64,000 nucleotides of DNA, from NCBI GenBank assembly GCA_004154925.1, contig QJNS01000071.1:186001-250000 (forward strand), read 5' to 3'. The translations under genes and the position numbers were made by a program. A model generated the notes under the pieces. The model saw nothing but the letters and a program-made list of their open reading frames with translations. It was not told the DNA's origin and did not search any database. The DNA comes from Monosporascus cannonballus (lineage: Eukaryota > Ascomycota > Sordariomycetes > Xylariales). Shown piece by piece: positions 15,201 through 27,310 of the stretch. The number at the start of each line of letters is the position of its first letter. Position 1 is the stretch's first letter.

Positions 15201-15610
15201 AAGAGAGAAATAATTTATTTAATAATCAAAAATATTAAAATATCACGGTCAAACCAAAATTTCGACTTTAAATATATCAGCCTTTATAAAATCGTTAAAA
15301 AACACTCTAGAAAATAATTACTGGTTATAACTTTTATTAAAAGTTAAATTTTATCTAATTTTTCACATTTCTTATGCGAACTAATAGCAACATAATTAAG
15401 ATGCATATAACCTAAAACGAAATGGAAATAAAAAACGATACGGTATATAAAATGGAAAAGATATTGGATATAAAAAACAACCGACTTTATCTAATATTTA
15501 ATTAAATGAAAAAAATATTTAAATTTCGAAAACATTTAGGAGCCAGACAAAAACCTTATAAACGCCTAGCATTTATTAAAGAACTTTTACTATCAACGAC
15601 AGGCCTACCT
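12289..15610 (+). pseudogene. pol remnant of B1 (RT, integrase, chromodomain)
   Basis: Continuation of B1 after A1. It contains the reverse transcriptase core Y-F-N-D at 13351-13362 and an integrase stretch (zinc-site Cys near 14480; M-D-F-I around the catalytic Asp near 14568). A degraded chromodomain follows at about 15440-15600 (M-E-K-I-L-D recognisable). Many stops interrupt all frames. The same order is seen in B2 (22100-25545) and on the minus strand in B3. Confidence 0.8.
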
Positions 15611-16187
15611 TAGTTAATAGTTGACTAATTGATAATATCGACCCTAGACTAGCCGGCCGGAAACACGGCCTATATTAACGTAATACCCGCGACGACAACC
15701 TTCAGTTATTCCTATTCTTTTTCGAAACGCTTAAAGTTTTTCATTATTTTCGCATTGTTAATACTATAACAAATTATTTCGATATTACGGCGACAAAACA
15801 ATCGTTTTTGTTTTTTCAAACTGTCTAATTTATTGGTAATAATCTGTAACGCTTTACGAACTTGTTTTTTTCTTATGCTTTAAACAATTTTTCTCATCTA
15901 AATATTTTTAATATTCAATTTTTAAAAAATCGAATATATTATAAAGGCGGCCATATTAAATATATCGCGCAGATTTTAAAGACCCCCGAACAATCTTGTA
16001 TTCCGCGCTTTTTTTTCTTATAATAGAAACAAAAAGACATTTTAAAACCAAGATATTAATACGTTTATAAAAACGAGAATTTTTAACACGACACGATATA
16101 ACGAATATAAAAAAAGAAATATTATTTACTGAAATTAAAAAATAAATAATTTAATCTTTGAGGACAAAACTCCTAGAAAAGATATCG

Positions 16188-16597
16188 TATTATAATCTAA
16201 CTGTCCTAACTTTCTATTAAACAATCGGAGATAGAAAAAAAGCTAAATCCGACCCAAGCCAAAACATTGCGTAACTGGTTTAAAGATTTTAAGATGCTAA
16301 ACGCCTTACGCTTTTTAAGTTAGTAAAAAGATTTAAAAGGCTTAAAGGACTTAAACTTTTAAATGAATTAAACACCTTAAACCAGGACAAAAATATATGC
16401 GCGTATTATTTCCATAATATAAATTATATCAGTTTGTAATACTTATTAATACTTATAACTTAATTATCTAAGATATCTTGATATTACGAGTCCTAATACG
16501 ATTTCTATATCTATTGCTCAGATTTTCACGATATTTCTGCTAACATAAACCCGTACGACTTAGGTTTAATAATTGGTTAAGCCGCCTAGCTGTTATA
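16188..16597 (+). repeat. 3' LTR of B1
   Basis: Starts TATTATAATC (from TGTTATGACC) and ends TGTTATA. It is collinear over its length with 2517-2916, sharing for example CTAAATCCGACCCAAG and ATATCTATTGCT-type blocks. Confidence 0.87.
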
Positions 16598-16602
16598 TCT
16601 TG

Positions 16603-17722
16603 TATTTTATATCCAATTTTCTATTATAATAATCTTCAATTATATTAGACTTAAATGATATTAAAAATTTTATTATTGTTTTTTTGATTATGTTTCAATT
16701 ATTTTTTCAATATACATATTTAATTATTTTATTGTATGTTTTAAAGTTATAAGAATTAATAAATATATATTGTATTTTTTTTCGTTTATAAATAATATTT
16801 AATTTTATAAATCTTAGTATAATTTTATAAAAGATAATACTCTCTTAAATAGTACTAATATTAATTTTATGTCAAGTATATTATTTAATATGCATCTTAA
16901 TTATCATAATAACCTAATTTAATAAATGCTTTAGTTGATTTATTTTAAACACCCTTTTTTTATATTTTTAAAGTATCGAAACATATAATTATTGATACTT
17001 TTTGCTTTTAATTCAAAAGCCACTTAAATAAATGTATTTACAATAACTAAATACTAATCATTTTTATGTAATAATTAAATTTATATTTCGGCTTTCATTT
17101 CCTTATTTTTTATTTCGAAAATTTCGTTAATATATATTTGAATTATTCGTAATTATTATAAATATTTATTGCTACAAGATTTTATATTTCCGTTAATAAC
17201 ACAATATATTTTTAATCTAAATTCCTAATTAAATAATTATATTCTTAATAAATTACTTTATTATAAAGTTTAACTGCGAAATAAATATAAGAAAGCAAAT
17301 ACAATTATATTTAAAATATATTCGTTATTAAATTTAAAGTACTTTCAATTTCTTAAAAATATTATTCAATAATTTATATTTAAAAGAATTTGAAACCTTT
17401 TCCGATTTTGAATAAAATATAATTAAATAATTTAGCCTATTTTAAAAAGGTTTTTAAGTTCCGAAATTTTATCTTTATCTTTAAATTCTTTGTCTATTAC
17501 TTTGAGTAATTCAATAAAACTAAGATTTCTTTTTCAAAATACACAAAACGTGCGTTTAAGAAATTTATTCGTCGAAAGATTTCTTTTTTAATTAAGCGAA
17601 ATTATTATTCTTTTTTGTTTAAATTCATATATTTATTAAAGGTTATACAAATTAATTATGAACTAATAAATATAGCATTTAAAATATTGCTCAATGTGTA
17701 ATAATATTATTAAATTAGGATT
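16603..17722 (-). mobile_element. B4: right part, resuming after B1
   Basis: Minus-strand family B internal sequence. The segment 16780-16830 resembles 38735-38790 of B3, and 17085-17160 resembles 39062-39150. It continues the sequence broken off at 2511. No open frame. It ends at an LTR-like stretch beginning near 17723. Confidence 0.65.
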
Positions 17723-17930
17723 TATAACGCATAGCTGTTAAATGATTTAATTAATTATTAGGTTTTAATCGTATACATTTATCTCAATTAAAATATTATA
17801 AAACTTTAAGTAATTAATATAATAATTAATTACGTTTTATAATATTAAAAATGATTTAAATAACGAAACTATATTATAAATAATGATTATTTACGTTATA
17901 AAAATAACAAATATTTATATTTTACGTACA
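17723..17930 (-). repeat. Degraded LTR end of B4 (5' LTR, partial)
   Basis: The stretch TATAACGCATAGCTG at the left edge, then TAATTATTAGG, resembles the reverse complement of the family B LTR 3' end (compare 26040-26100 and 39722-39790). Similarity fades after about 17900, so either the U3 belongs to another subfamily or the LTR is truncated. The right boundary is not resolved. Confidence 0.45.
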
Positions 17931-19563
17931 GGATTTAAATTTTAATTAGATCTTGAAGTCATTACAAAGTTAATCCTATTGAATATAATGAGTTCTGAAT
18001 AGATTTACTTAAAATTAATGCTAAGAAAGATCTAAATTACGTAACTCCTCCGTATTGGTCCGACCGTTTTTGCGACTGGTTTTAGTCTGAGTTTTAACGA
18101 CTCGGCGGTAGTAAAACTAATAAAAGGTACAGAACCGAAAAGAATTAAGGCGAACTGATAGCTACCCATTTATACTATTGCCAAAATGCGATAATTACAT
18201 TATCTCGACGAAAGACAAAAATTAAAATAATAATAAAGACTAGCTGTATACTTTAGAATAAAGATCTCTATAGGAAAACGAGAATATAAGTAAACCCCTA
18301 CTCTAAATTCGAGATTACCGAACGAGATCCCATGTATTTTAGGGATATTTTGAGTTGTAAACTATTCGTAGCGACGAAGCGCCTTACGGTGTAGGGCGAA
18401 GAACTTCGTTCGGAGCCGTATAATTTAAGTACCTTTACGAGAGGAATTATTATCTCTGACCAAATTCAGTTATAAACGATTATAAGGAGATTTTAATAAT
18501 AAATATATCGTTTTGTATGGGATAAAAAAGTTTGGTTATCTAAAAGGAATATTTCTTTCGTTAGTATATATCTTAGTTAAAATTCGATATTGTAAAGCCT
18601 TTTTACATTTGATCTTAGTTTAACTTAGTTATTTTAACTTAGATGCTCGCTTAAGCGCATAATATTTTAAGCTTGTATTTTATGGAAAAGTATTATTAGT
18701 TATTTAACAGCTTTAGAAATATACGAATTTTTCTCAAATAAGGCGTCAAATTTCTTTAGTTCCAAAATTATAATCGAATAGGTTCCAAAATTATAATCGA
18801 ATAGGTTCCAAAATATTAAGGTTAATTCATATATATTTTTTTGAATCTTATAAATCGTTTATAATAATTAGAAATTCGAATTTTTTTGAGATGATATCCT
18901 TTAACGGTTTTAATATATCCGAGGTGAATTTACTTAAGAAAAGAAATAAGGTTTTTAATTTTTTTAATTCGTTAAAGTTAGTCATTAATTTCTATAACTC
19001 TTTCGTCGTAAGAAAGCGTAGTTCTGATTGAGTTCGTAATAGATTAAATTGGATAAATATATAAAATTGTGTTAGAGTATTTTATATATAAATTAAATTA
19101 GTAATAATTTTATTAAAGTCAATAATATCCGTATGTAATTCGTTTTTAAAGTTATCTCGATAAATTAATTTAAACGAAACGTTTTAAACCTTTTAGTAAC
19201 TGAAAGCATTCAACCAAGTTGCGTTTTTTTATTATGTTTACATTTAATAAAGCAAATATAAAGAGATTAGGCAGGTAAAATATAAGCTATATAAAGTAAT
19301 AAGGTTGTCGATCAAAATTAATATATCTTAAACGGATAGCAAAGAAAAAAACGATAAGACGTTATATATATATCGTATAGTTAAACAATAATAGATGTTA
19401 ATATTTAATTCGAAATATACTAGATATATAATTGGAAAATATTTAAATATAAGTAAAATGCGGCGTCGATCTTCAATATTACAAAGACATAACCTAAATA
19501 TTATACTAATAAATCGACTTTATAATAAAAAGCTTTTTTCAAAATGTAAATTTTTAGATATAG
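17931..19563. other. Unclassified A+T-rich spacer between the two transposon towers
   Basis: No gene and no recognisable transposon domain. Base composition is uneven: 18040-18480 keeps clearly more G+C than its surroundings, including a G+C-rich patch at 18370-18420 with self-complementary GAAG/CTTC stretches. The rest is A+T-rich with RIP-like decay. A short tandem repeat lies at 18760-18814. It could be the last non-transposon DNA of the block or a decayed element of another family. Confidence 0.5.
18760..18814. repeat. Tandem repeat, 23-bp unit
   Basis: A unit beginning TTCCAAAATTATAATCGA occurs at 18760 and 18783, with a partial third copy at 18806. The two full copies are identical. 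This is a simple tandem duplication in the spacer; no function is apparent. Confidence 0.85.
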
Positions 19564-19568
19564 AAATT

Positions 19569-19946
19569 TGTTACAATCTTACAAGCTTCGGCCTCCAAAA
19601 ACGATTAAATAAGAATAACACGGACCACCTCTTAAGTTATATAACACGTAATCATTGCTAAGCCAGTAATTACCAGTGATTAATAGTAATCTTAAGTAAT
19701 CGTAATTATTATCGAATATATAATTATAGGTAATTAAGCAAAATATAAGAAATAAATATATATTTATTATTGTAATAATTTAAATAATATAAGTTTATAA
19801 TAATATACTTTTATAAAATAATATTTTTCATATTATAAACCGTAATATATTATTATATTTATTACTTAAACGCTTACGATATTTCTATTGATATAAACTC
19901 GCATAATTTAGGTTTAATAATTAGTTAAACCGCTTAACTGTTATAC
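19569..19946 (+). repeat. 5' LTR of B2
   Basis: Begins TGTTACAATC and ends CTGTTATA. Pairs with 40292-40667; shared blocks include AATCTTAAGTAATCGTAATT in both. The short open frame that runs into it (19395-19661) is chance. Confidence 0.87.
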
Positions 19947-22099
19947 GTTATAAACTTTTATTTAGTAATGTCGTTAAACTTTCAGCAATATTGTCGACAT
20001 TATATTTACTAGCAAATAACCCGAACAGCTTAATTACCAGATCTTTAATAATTCGAATATTAAAATAGAATTCAAGAAAAAAAAGAATAATTTTGCCTTT
20101 TCCGAAAAAGAGTTTTTCAATACTTGAATAATATAAACAAACGTATTATTTAGCTTAAAAAGGATAAAAAATTCTTATAACTTCTTTTTAAGCCGCTTAT
20201 AAAAAGCTTAAGGAAAAAAAGAAAAGCTTTCGAAATTAAAAAATCTTTTCGAACGAGCTAGGTTATTTAGCTGAATTTTATTAAAGAACTAGAAAAAGTT
20301 CTTAAGCCTTTTAAACTAAAACCTTTTAACGGAATTTTAATTAAATTAAAATTATTTCTAACCTAATACCGAATATATTTTAGATATTTTTTTATTCTCT
20401 TTGTTATATTTACTTTTTAAATAAAGTTTATAATTAAACGATTTATTAAAAACACGGCCACTTAATTTAAGCCTACTATAAAAAATACGTTACGTTATCG
20501 GTAAAAAAAATAAAATTGGAAAATAATGCAAATTGATAACGATTACAAATAATTCGAAAAAATATTAACGAAAGCTTTTAAAACAATAAACAAAAAAATA
20601 AAAGCCGAAATATAGATTTAACAGTTACGATAAAAAAGATTAGCATCCAATTATAATAATACGCTTATTTAGTTGGTATTAAAGTTAAATTAAAGACAAA
20701 AAACTTTAATAACCAAAATTTTCGATAGCTTAAAAAAAGATATACAAAACGGAATTTTTAAACTTTATGAGCCTATTTATTTGTTAAATTATATCGCTGT
20801 GGCAGTTAAAATTAACGATCGACAATATATCTACTATATCAGAAATACTCAAGGAAAAAATAATAACAAATTTTAACATACAGCTAATACTAGCGTTTCT
20901 TAACGCAATAATACTTCTTATAGTATAGGACCGAAACTCATAAAACTTGGAATAATGTAAAAGAAAAATTGGAACCAAATTAAGTATTTTAATAATCACA
21001 AAATAGAGCATAAAACAGCGTGATGTAAGGTACCTAAAAAACCCTGTCAAAACAATTGAAAACCCATATCCGAAAATAATTTAAAAAATCAAAGAAATAA
21101 AAACAAATTTATTAACATAATTTGGGCTAAATACGTACCAGGTTTACTATGGCGAAAAGTTTAATAAGAGATGCAAAAAAACAAAAAACTGGCCCAGAAA
21201 ACATCCAAAAAATAATAAGATACGTTGAGAAAATAGCTGAAAAAATATTACAAATAGATGGAGGATATATATTCTAGAACTCTTATTGGATACGGCCGAA
21301 AGTATGTTATATATTGCCGAGGACGGGAATACGCTAATTATAAAAAATCGAAACAGCATATTTATAGGAGAATTAACCGTATGTATAATAAAGGATGGGA
21401 TTTTCCAAACCGAATTAAAAATAATAAAAACGATAAATAATAATATTAGCATTTTCGATTTATAGTACCAGGAAATAACATTTATTAATTAACCGAGATA
21501 AAAGGTTAGCTCGAAAAAAACGATACTGATAAAACAACCTTTTTTTTATTACAAATAATATAATTATTAGACGGAAAAGGAGTTAATCCAATATACAGTA
21601 AAAAAATATTTTTAAAAGATTATTATAAATTTTTATTCTTAATTAATATTTATTATTAAACGAAATAAACAAATTTTATTCAAAACAAATACGTTACTTT
21701 ACAGATAAACTTTAAAACAATACTTAATATAACTTATAATGGAATAAAAATAAAATTCTAGAAGAATAATTGATTTAATAAAAACCATGATAAAAAATTA
21801 AAAATAATTAATATAATTCGAAAAAGTAATACGCAGACAATAACGACAAATATAATAGCTTAACGCGTTATATACAAAAATATAGATAAAATTCGACAAA
21901 TTCGAAAAAAGTTTAAAAGAAAGAAATCATCTATAAAAAAGCCGCAAAATAACGAAATCTCGAAAAATTCGAAAACTTCTTACAAAGAACTTTAAACGCA
22001 ATAATAAAAACCGTTAATAATTTTATTACTTTAAATATACGTATTAGAACATACTTGTATAACGTAATAATAGATTACAGAACTTCAAGCGGACATTAC

Positions 22100-25000
22100 A
22101 TTATAGCGAATATAAGCAACGAGCTTAAATTATTATAAAAATATAAGTTAAAACCTTATATAATTACGAATACAGAAAATTAAGAATTTGCTTATTATAA
22201 CAGAAAAGTTATGCGCGAAATTAATTACCTCGAAACCTTTATTTAAAAACGATGTCAAATAATTACTTTCGATATCATTCTATTTAAGAATTACGATATA
22301 ATCTTAGGATTATTATAGATACGTTAATATAAACTTTTAATTATCGAAAGAATTAGCCAAATAAAATTCGTTTAACCTTGTATTAATAAACAAAAAAACG
22401 ACATCTTAGTATTTAATCGAAAATAACAACGAATATAGGTATAAAAATACGACAAAAACTATATTATCTAAAGAAATAAAATATAACAAAAATACGCATT
22501 AAAGAAAAATACAATATATTATGATTATTATTGAAGAAAAATTAAAACAATTAAATAACAATTTGGAATAGCAGCCCTAAAAATGAAAAGATTTAATTAA
22601 TATATGATTATAATAATCTAAATATAAACAGCTTTTTAAGAAATAACTTAATACGAAATTATTAAAGTATAACGAATAAGATTATAAAATAATGCTTAAA
22701 AAAGTTCTTGAATAAAGTTTTATCTTATTTATAATTCTAACAAAAATAGATTACGCGTTTTTAAAAAATACTTGGAAAATCGATTATAAAAAATGGATTT
22801 AACTTTCGAAATTACTAACAAGATATTTAATATTCTTTATACTAAAGAAAACACCAAAGTACGGATTATAATTAATTATCCATAATTAAATAATAATATT
22901 ATTAATAATCAAATATTACTACTCTTAATTATGGAAATAAAGAACCAAATTTACGGAACTAAATAATTTACCGCATTCGATTTTAAAAATAAATACAATC
23001 TTATCAGAATTAAAAAGAAACATAAATAAAAAAACACCTGTTAAAACGAAATACGAACTATTTAAATATTTGATTACGTTAATAAGACTTACAAACGTAC
23101 TAACTATTTTCTAACGGATAATTAATTATGTATTATGCGAATACCTCGACGTCTTTATCGTATGTTATTTCGACGATATTTTTATCTTTTCGAAAACGGA
23201 AGAAGTATATTCGAAATGTGTTTATAAATCTTTAAGCTTTGTAAGACATAAAGCTATTTGTAAACGCAAAAAAATAATTTTATAAACAAAAAGTTAAATA
23301 TCTGAAACATATTATTGCCTTAGAATATATTAAAATAAACTTTAAAAAATCGTTATAATTACGAAATAACAAACCCTAATAACGGTTAAAAAGGTATTGG
23401 CATTCTTTAAATTTGCCAATTATTATAAAAAGTTTATTCAAAACTTTAATAACTATACCTTTAACTAACTTTATAGGAAAGGTTTAAATAAACGTCCGAA
23501 ATCGAAAAAACATTTTAGAAAATTTAGCATATAGTTATTAAGAAATTAATATTAATTATGTAAGATATAATTCGTTTTATTAAATTAAAAACCGATATTT
23601 TAAATTATAAGTTAAAGATATTAATCAAATAATAAAATAATGAAAGCAAATTATATCCTATTATAATTTTTAATATAAACTTAAAAAAACCGAATTTAAT
23701 TACGGCATTCTAAATAAGGAATTTATAGCTATTATTATAGCTTTTTAAAATTCAAGTATTTCTTAAAAAGAAACTTATATCAAATTAAAGTTTTTACGGA
23801 TTTTTAGAATTTTACACGTTTTATTACGACCAAGAAATTTATAAAATAATAACTATGATACACAGAAAAATTAACGAACTTCGATTTTGTTATCCGTTTA
23901 TTAAAAGAGTTTAGAAAACGGCAAAACCGCCGCTTTAAGCAAACGACTAAACCTCGAAAAAAATTAATCAAAATTAATCATACGGTTTTTAATACTATTA
24001 CAAAATGATATTTACGCTTACAACAAATTACGACAATTCGGGCAATACCTTTTAACATATATCAAAGAATTTAGCAATATAACGATAGATTTTTAAACAT
24101 CAAAAAACCGACAAAATATAGGCTTTAGAAAAATACTAGGAAGATTTAATACGAAAAATATACGAATATCAATTATATAAATATCTAAGACTTTACAAAA
24201 CTCTAAAACGATTTTAACGCATATATTTTTTTCTTAAAACAAAAACAATAATTTAAAACGTATAATAATGGTACAACTTTTATAATAAGGCTAAGATACA
24301 ACAATATAAACTATACGAAAAATTATAATTATTACCGATTACGAAACGATTATAATATTTAGTTATATTCGACTTTATTACTAAATTTCTCATATTACAA
24401 AATCTCGTTACAAAAAAATATTACGATAATATTTTCGTAATCGTCAATCGATTTGCGAAGTTTTCTTATTTCTTATCATATTATAAAATTATAAATGCTA
24501 ACCAAATAATATGTATTTTTTCAAACACATTTTTAATATATACGGATTACTAATAAAAATTATTTCAAATAAAAAATTAATATTTGCATTTAAAGTTTGG
24601 CAAAACTTTATAATACTGTAATGTAGCTGAAGGCTTGTTGTATGCGCTCTTATAAAGTGGATTTGGATTGTATTTAAATTCCAATTAGGGTTTGGAATTG
24701 TTGATCTTTTGGTCTTATAGTTAGCGTCGCACCCTCGCTTATCTCAGAAATACAGATCAGCCTAAATCTCAAATTATTTAACATCTTTAAATTATAAATA
24801 AATAAATAAATAAAACGAATAAATCAAATATTAAAAACTTATTTACTATATTATATTAATTACAAATAAAATAACTGGGTTAAAGAAAATACTAGTTGTA
24901 TAATTAGCATATAATATTAATTACTACGAAAATATAAAGATAATATTTACAAATACCAGTTTAATTTTACGTCGAAAAGTTTATAAAAAATACGTAACGA

Positions 25001-25545
25001 CGGTCCAATTAATATTAAGGCAATTTTTACATTAAAACAATTCAAATAATTATATCAAAAAATAAAATCGGAATTAAAATTCGTATAAAATTAAATAAAT
25101 AAATATTATAACAAAACATAATTAAAAAGATTAACTTTCGTAAAGGGAGAAATAGTTTATCTTATTTTAAAATATATTTAAACGAAAAAACTTAACAAAA
25201 AAGTGGATTTCAAATATGTCGAATTACATAAAATTATTAACAAACTTTCAGAAAATAATTACTAATTAAAACTTTTACTAAAGATCAAATTACATCCAAT
25301 TTTTTATATTTTCTTACTTAAGTTAATAACAAATATAATTAAGGTATATACGGTATAAAACGACGTAAAAGTTAAAAATAATACGGTATACAAAATAAAG
25401 AAAATATTCGATATGTGAAAAAAACTTTATCTAATATTTAATTAAGTAAAAAAAACACCCGGACGTCGAAAACACCTGGGAACCCGCCAAGAACCTTATT
25501 GACGCCCAGCGCCTATTAAAGAACTTTTATCGGTAACGACGAGCG
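22100..25545 (+). pseudogene. pol remnant of B2 (RT, integrase, chromodomain)
   Basis: Collinear with B1 12289-15610. It shows the reverse transcriptase core Y-F-D-D (23166-23177, catalytic pair intact) and an integrase region at about 24250-24600. A chromodomain is at about 25385-25545, whose C-terminal half is still clean (E-N-T-W-E-P, then K-N-L and L-L-K-N-F-Y). Stops and missing Trp codons show it is inactive. A short island of normal composition interrupts it at 24613-24768. Confidence 0.82.
24613..24768. other. RIP-free insertion within B2
   Basis: Compared with B1 (around 14815-14850), B2 carries about 150 extra bases here. They are rich in TG and CA dinucleotides, which RIP removes from the surrounding sequence. 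The segment has a TATAAAG motif near 24650 but no open frame, and I see no clean target duplication. It could be a fragment of a young or single-copy LTR (it begins near TGTAATG and could end near AATACA), or captured genomic DNA. Confidence 0.6.
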
Positions 25546-26039
25546 TGCCTCAATTAACGATCGACTAATCCGTAATATTAACTTCAGATCAGCCGGCCGA
25601 AAACTCAGCCTATGCTAATACGGCAGCCGCAACGGCAGCCTCTAGCTATTCCTGTTCTTAACGTTTTTATTTTTCCAATTCGTCCAATAACTAAATCCTA
25701 CGCTATACTATAGTAACACCCTTTAAACGGTTAACGCCTTTATTTACGTAAACAAATAAAACAAAAAAAAATTCGTTTATCTTTTTCTAATAACGACGTT
25801 AAGTCTTAAAATAAAAACGTTAAAGCTTTAATAATCGCTTTTCGGCAAACGCTTTTTTACGTTTTAAATATTAACACTTTTAACATATATTTTGCAAAAA
25901 AAAGCGGTATATCGATAGTATTATAAAACGAACATTAATTAATATTTTTTATATTTCGAAACATTTTTTATTATCTTGTATTTAATATTTTTCGGAAAAT
26001 AATAAAAATAAAATATAACTTCGTATCCCAATTTGTTAA

Positions 26040-26128
26040 TATAACGGCTAAGAGGTTTAATCAACTATTAAACCTTAGTTGTACGAGTTTAAGATGGCAG
26101 GAATATTATGAGAATTTAAACAATAAAT
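26040..26128 (-). repeat. 3' LTR of B3, outer fragment (cut by A2)
   Basis: Reverse complement of the family B LTR end: TATAACGGCTAAGAGG, ATTAAACC and GTACGAGTTT can be matched to 16540-16597 and 40600-40667. It stops at CAATAAAT, where A2 begins, and continues at 33359 with ACAGTAATTATG, as in the uninterrupted LTR at 40574-40590 (reverse strand). Confidence 0.85.
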
Positions 26129-26558
26129 TGTAACGAACCTGTTATACATCCACCTGGAGGTATGAGCAGTATCCGAAAAGGGTCTTGATTTGCAGGTAAT
26201 AATAGGGCGAAGAATGATCTAGTATATTCGTTAAGGAGATTTTAAAGTATTCCTTTCTTAATTAGAGAACGGTATAATTGCCTTTGGCTAAGAGCTTAGA
26301 TTAATAGCTAAGGAACGAAATTAAGTAAGTAATTATTTATATAAAAGACCTAAACCTTATATATCCTTCTTATCCTTAAGGTCTTTTATGGTTTCTGGGG
26401 ATTACGAAAAACTATGGCGTCCGTTATCCATAAGTTTCCTGGTGTTTCTGGAGATTAATAGAGACCCGAGGTTTATCCGATGGGAGGTGGAGATCCCGAA
26501 TGTCCTTTAACTTTTTGGGCCTTCTTTGGGCCTAGTGGAGTCCCTTTTGAACGTAACA
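26129..26558 (-). repeat. 3' LTR of A2
   Basis: Plus-strand reading starts TGTAACGAACCTG and ends GAACGTAACA. The half nearest 26129 is almost unmutated, whereas the half nearest 26558 carries C-to-T changes relative to 32924-33353. Confidence 0.92.
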
Positions 26559-27310
26559 TTATTTTTTCCCTTCCAGGATCTTTGTCCCCAAAGATAGAAA
26601 AAGTAAGTTTTTAACTTATTTTCCTTTTTTGTGTTATAGTACTGTATTTAACCATGTCGGATAGATTTCGAAAACGCATTAAATTTTCCACTGAAAGTCG
26701 TTACAAACTGATTAAGTCAATTTCTTAATTCGGTTTCGAAATTATGTTATATACGCGTTATTTCGAGAAAAAGCTTTTTTGTAAAATGTTAAAAGATTAA
26801 AGGAGTTATCAGAATTGTTTGGCGGCCAATATTTAATCCTATGATAAAAATTATATCTCGTTTTTATCGCTTGAAAATATCCGGGCCGAAAAACTCCGGA
26901 TAAACCGAAAAAAACGTCTAATTGTTTAACAGCTTTAAAAATTATTTAATCGTATCGTTCGGTTAGATCGTTAATCTGAATAATTACATTTTAAAGGGAT
27001 GTTATTTATTTAAAGGGGGTTTAAAAATATGGATAAACTAAAAAAACGAGAAAAACTAGATGCGGAAAAGGATCGTAAAAAAAAAAGCAAGCATAGCTTG
27101 CTTTAGAATTAGATACGTTAATAAAGGTATTTACTTTTTTCGATTGGAGCGCCGTGGGGGTTAATTTGAATAGGGGGCCGTTATTGCCTGCGACCTTAGC
27201 CGTACTGGAAACGGTTGGTCAGGATTCTGGCGGTGGAACGTCTTAACCAGGTCTATCGTATTTGTCAGGTGTTTAAGTGGTTTTTACGTATTTTCTTTAT
27301 ATAAATATCC

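Larger units (their letters stand above)
2517..16597 (+). mobile_element. B1: family B chromodomain Ty3/Gypsy element, split by A1
   Basis: A complete LTR retrotransposon of about 6.9 kb once the A1 insertion (5081-12283) is removed. It has LTRs at 2517-2916 and 16188-16597. The target-site duplication is TTTTG (2512-2516) on the left and TCTTG (16598-16602) on the right, differing by one C-to-T change that RIP would explain. Left and right internal halves join collinearly when compared with copy B2 (the junction corresponds to about 22095-22125). Coding capacity is lost: the reverse transcriptase core at 13351-13362 reads Y-F-N-D, with the first catalytic Asp turned to Asn, and stops are frequent. 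It sits inside B4. Confidence 0.88.

Noticed and set aside
19395..19661. 88-codon plus-strand frame
   Set aside because: Runs from spacer into the B2 5' LTR; no conserved features.
21147..21452. 101-codon minus-strand hydrophobic frame
   Set aside because: Antisense of the B2 internal region; hydrophobicity follows from A+T-rich codons.
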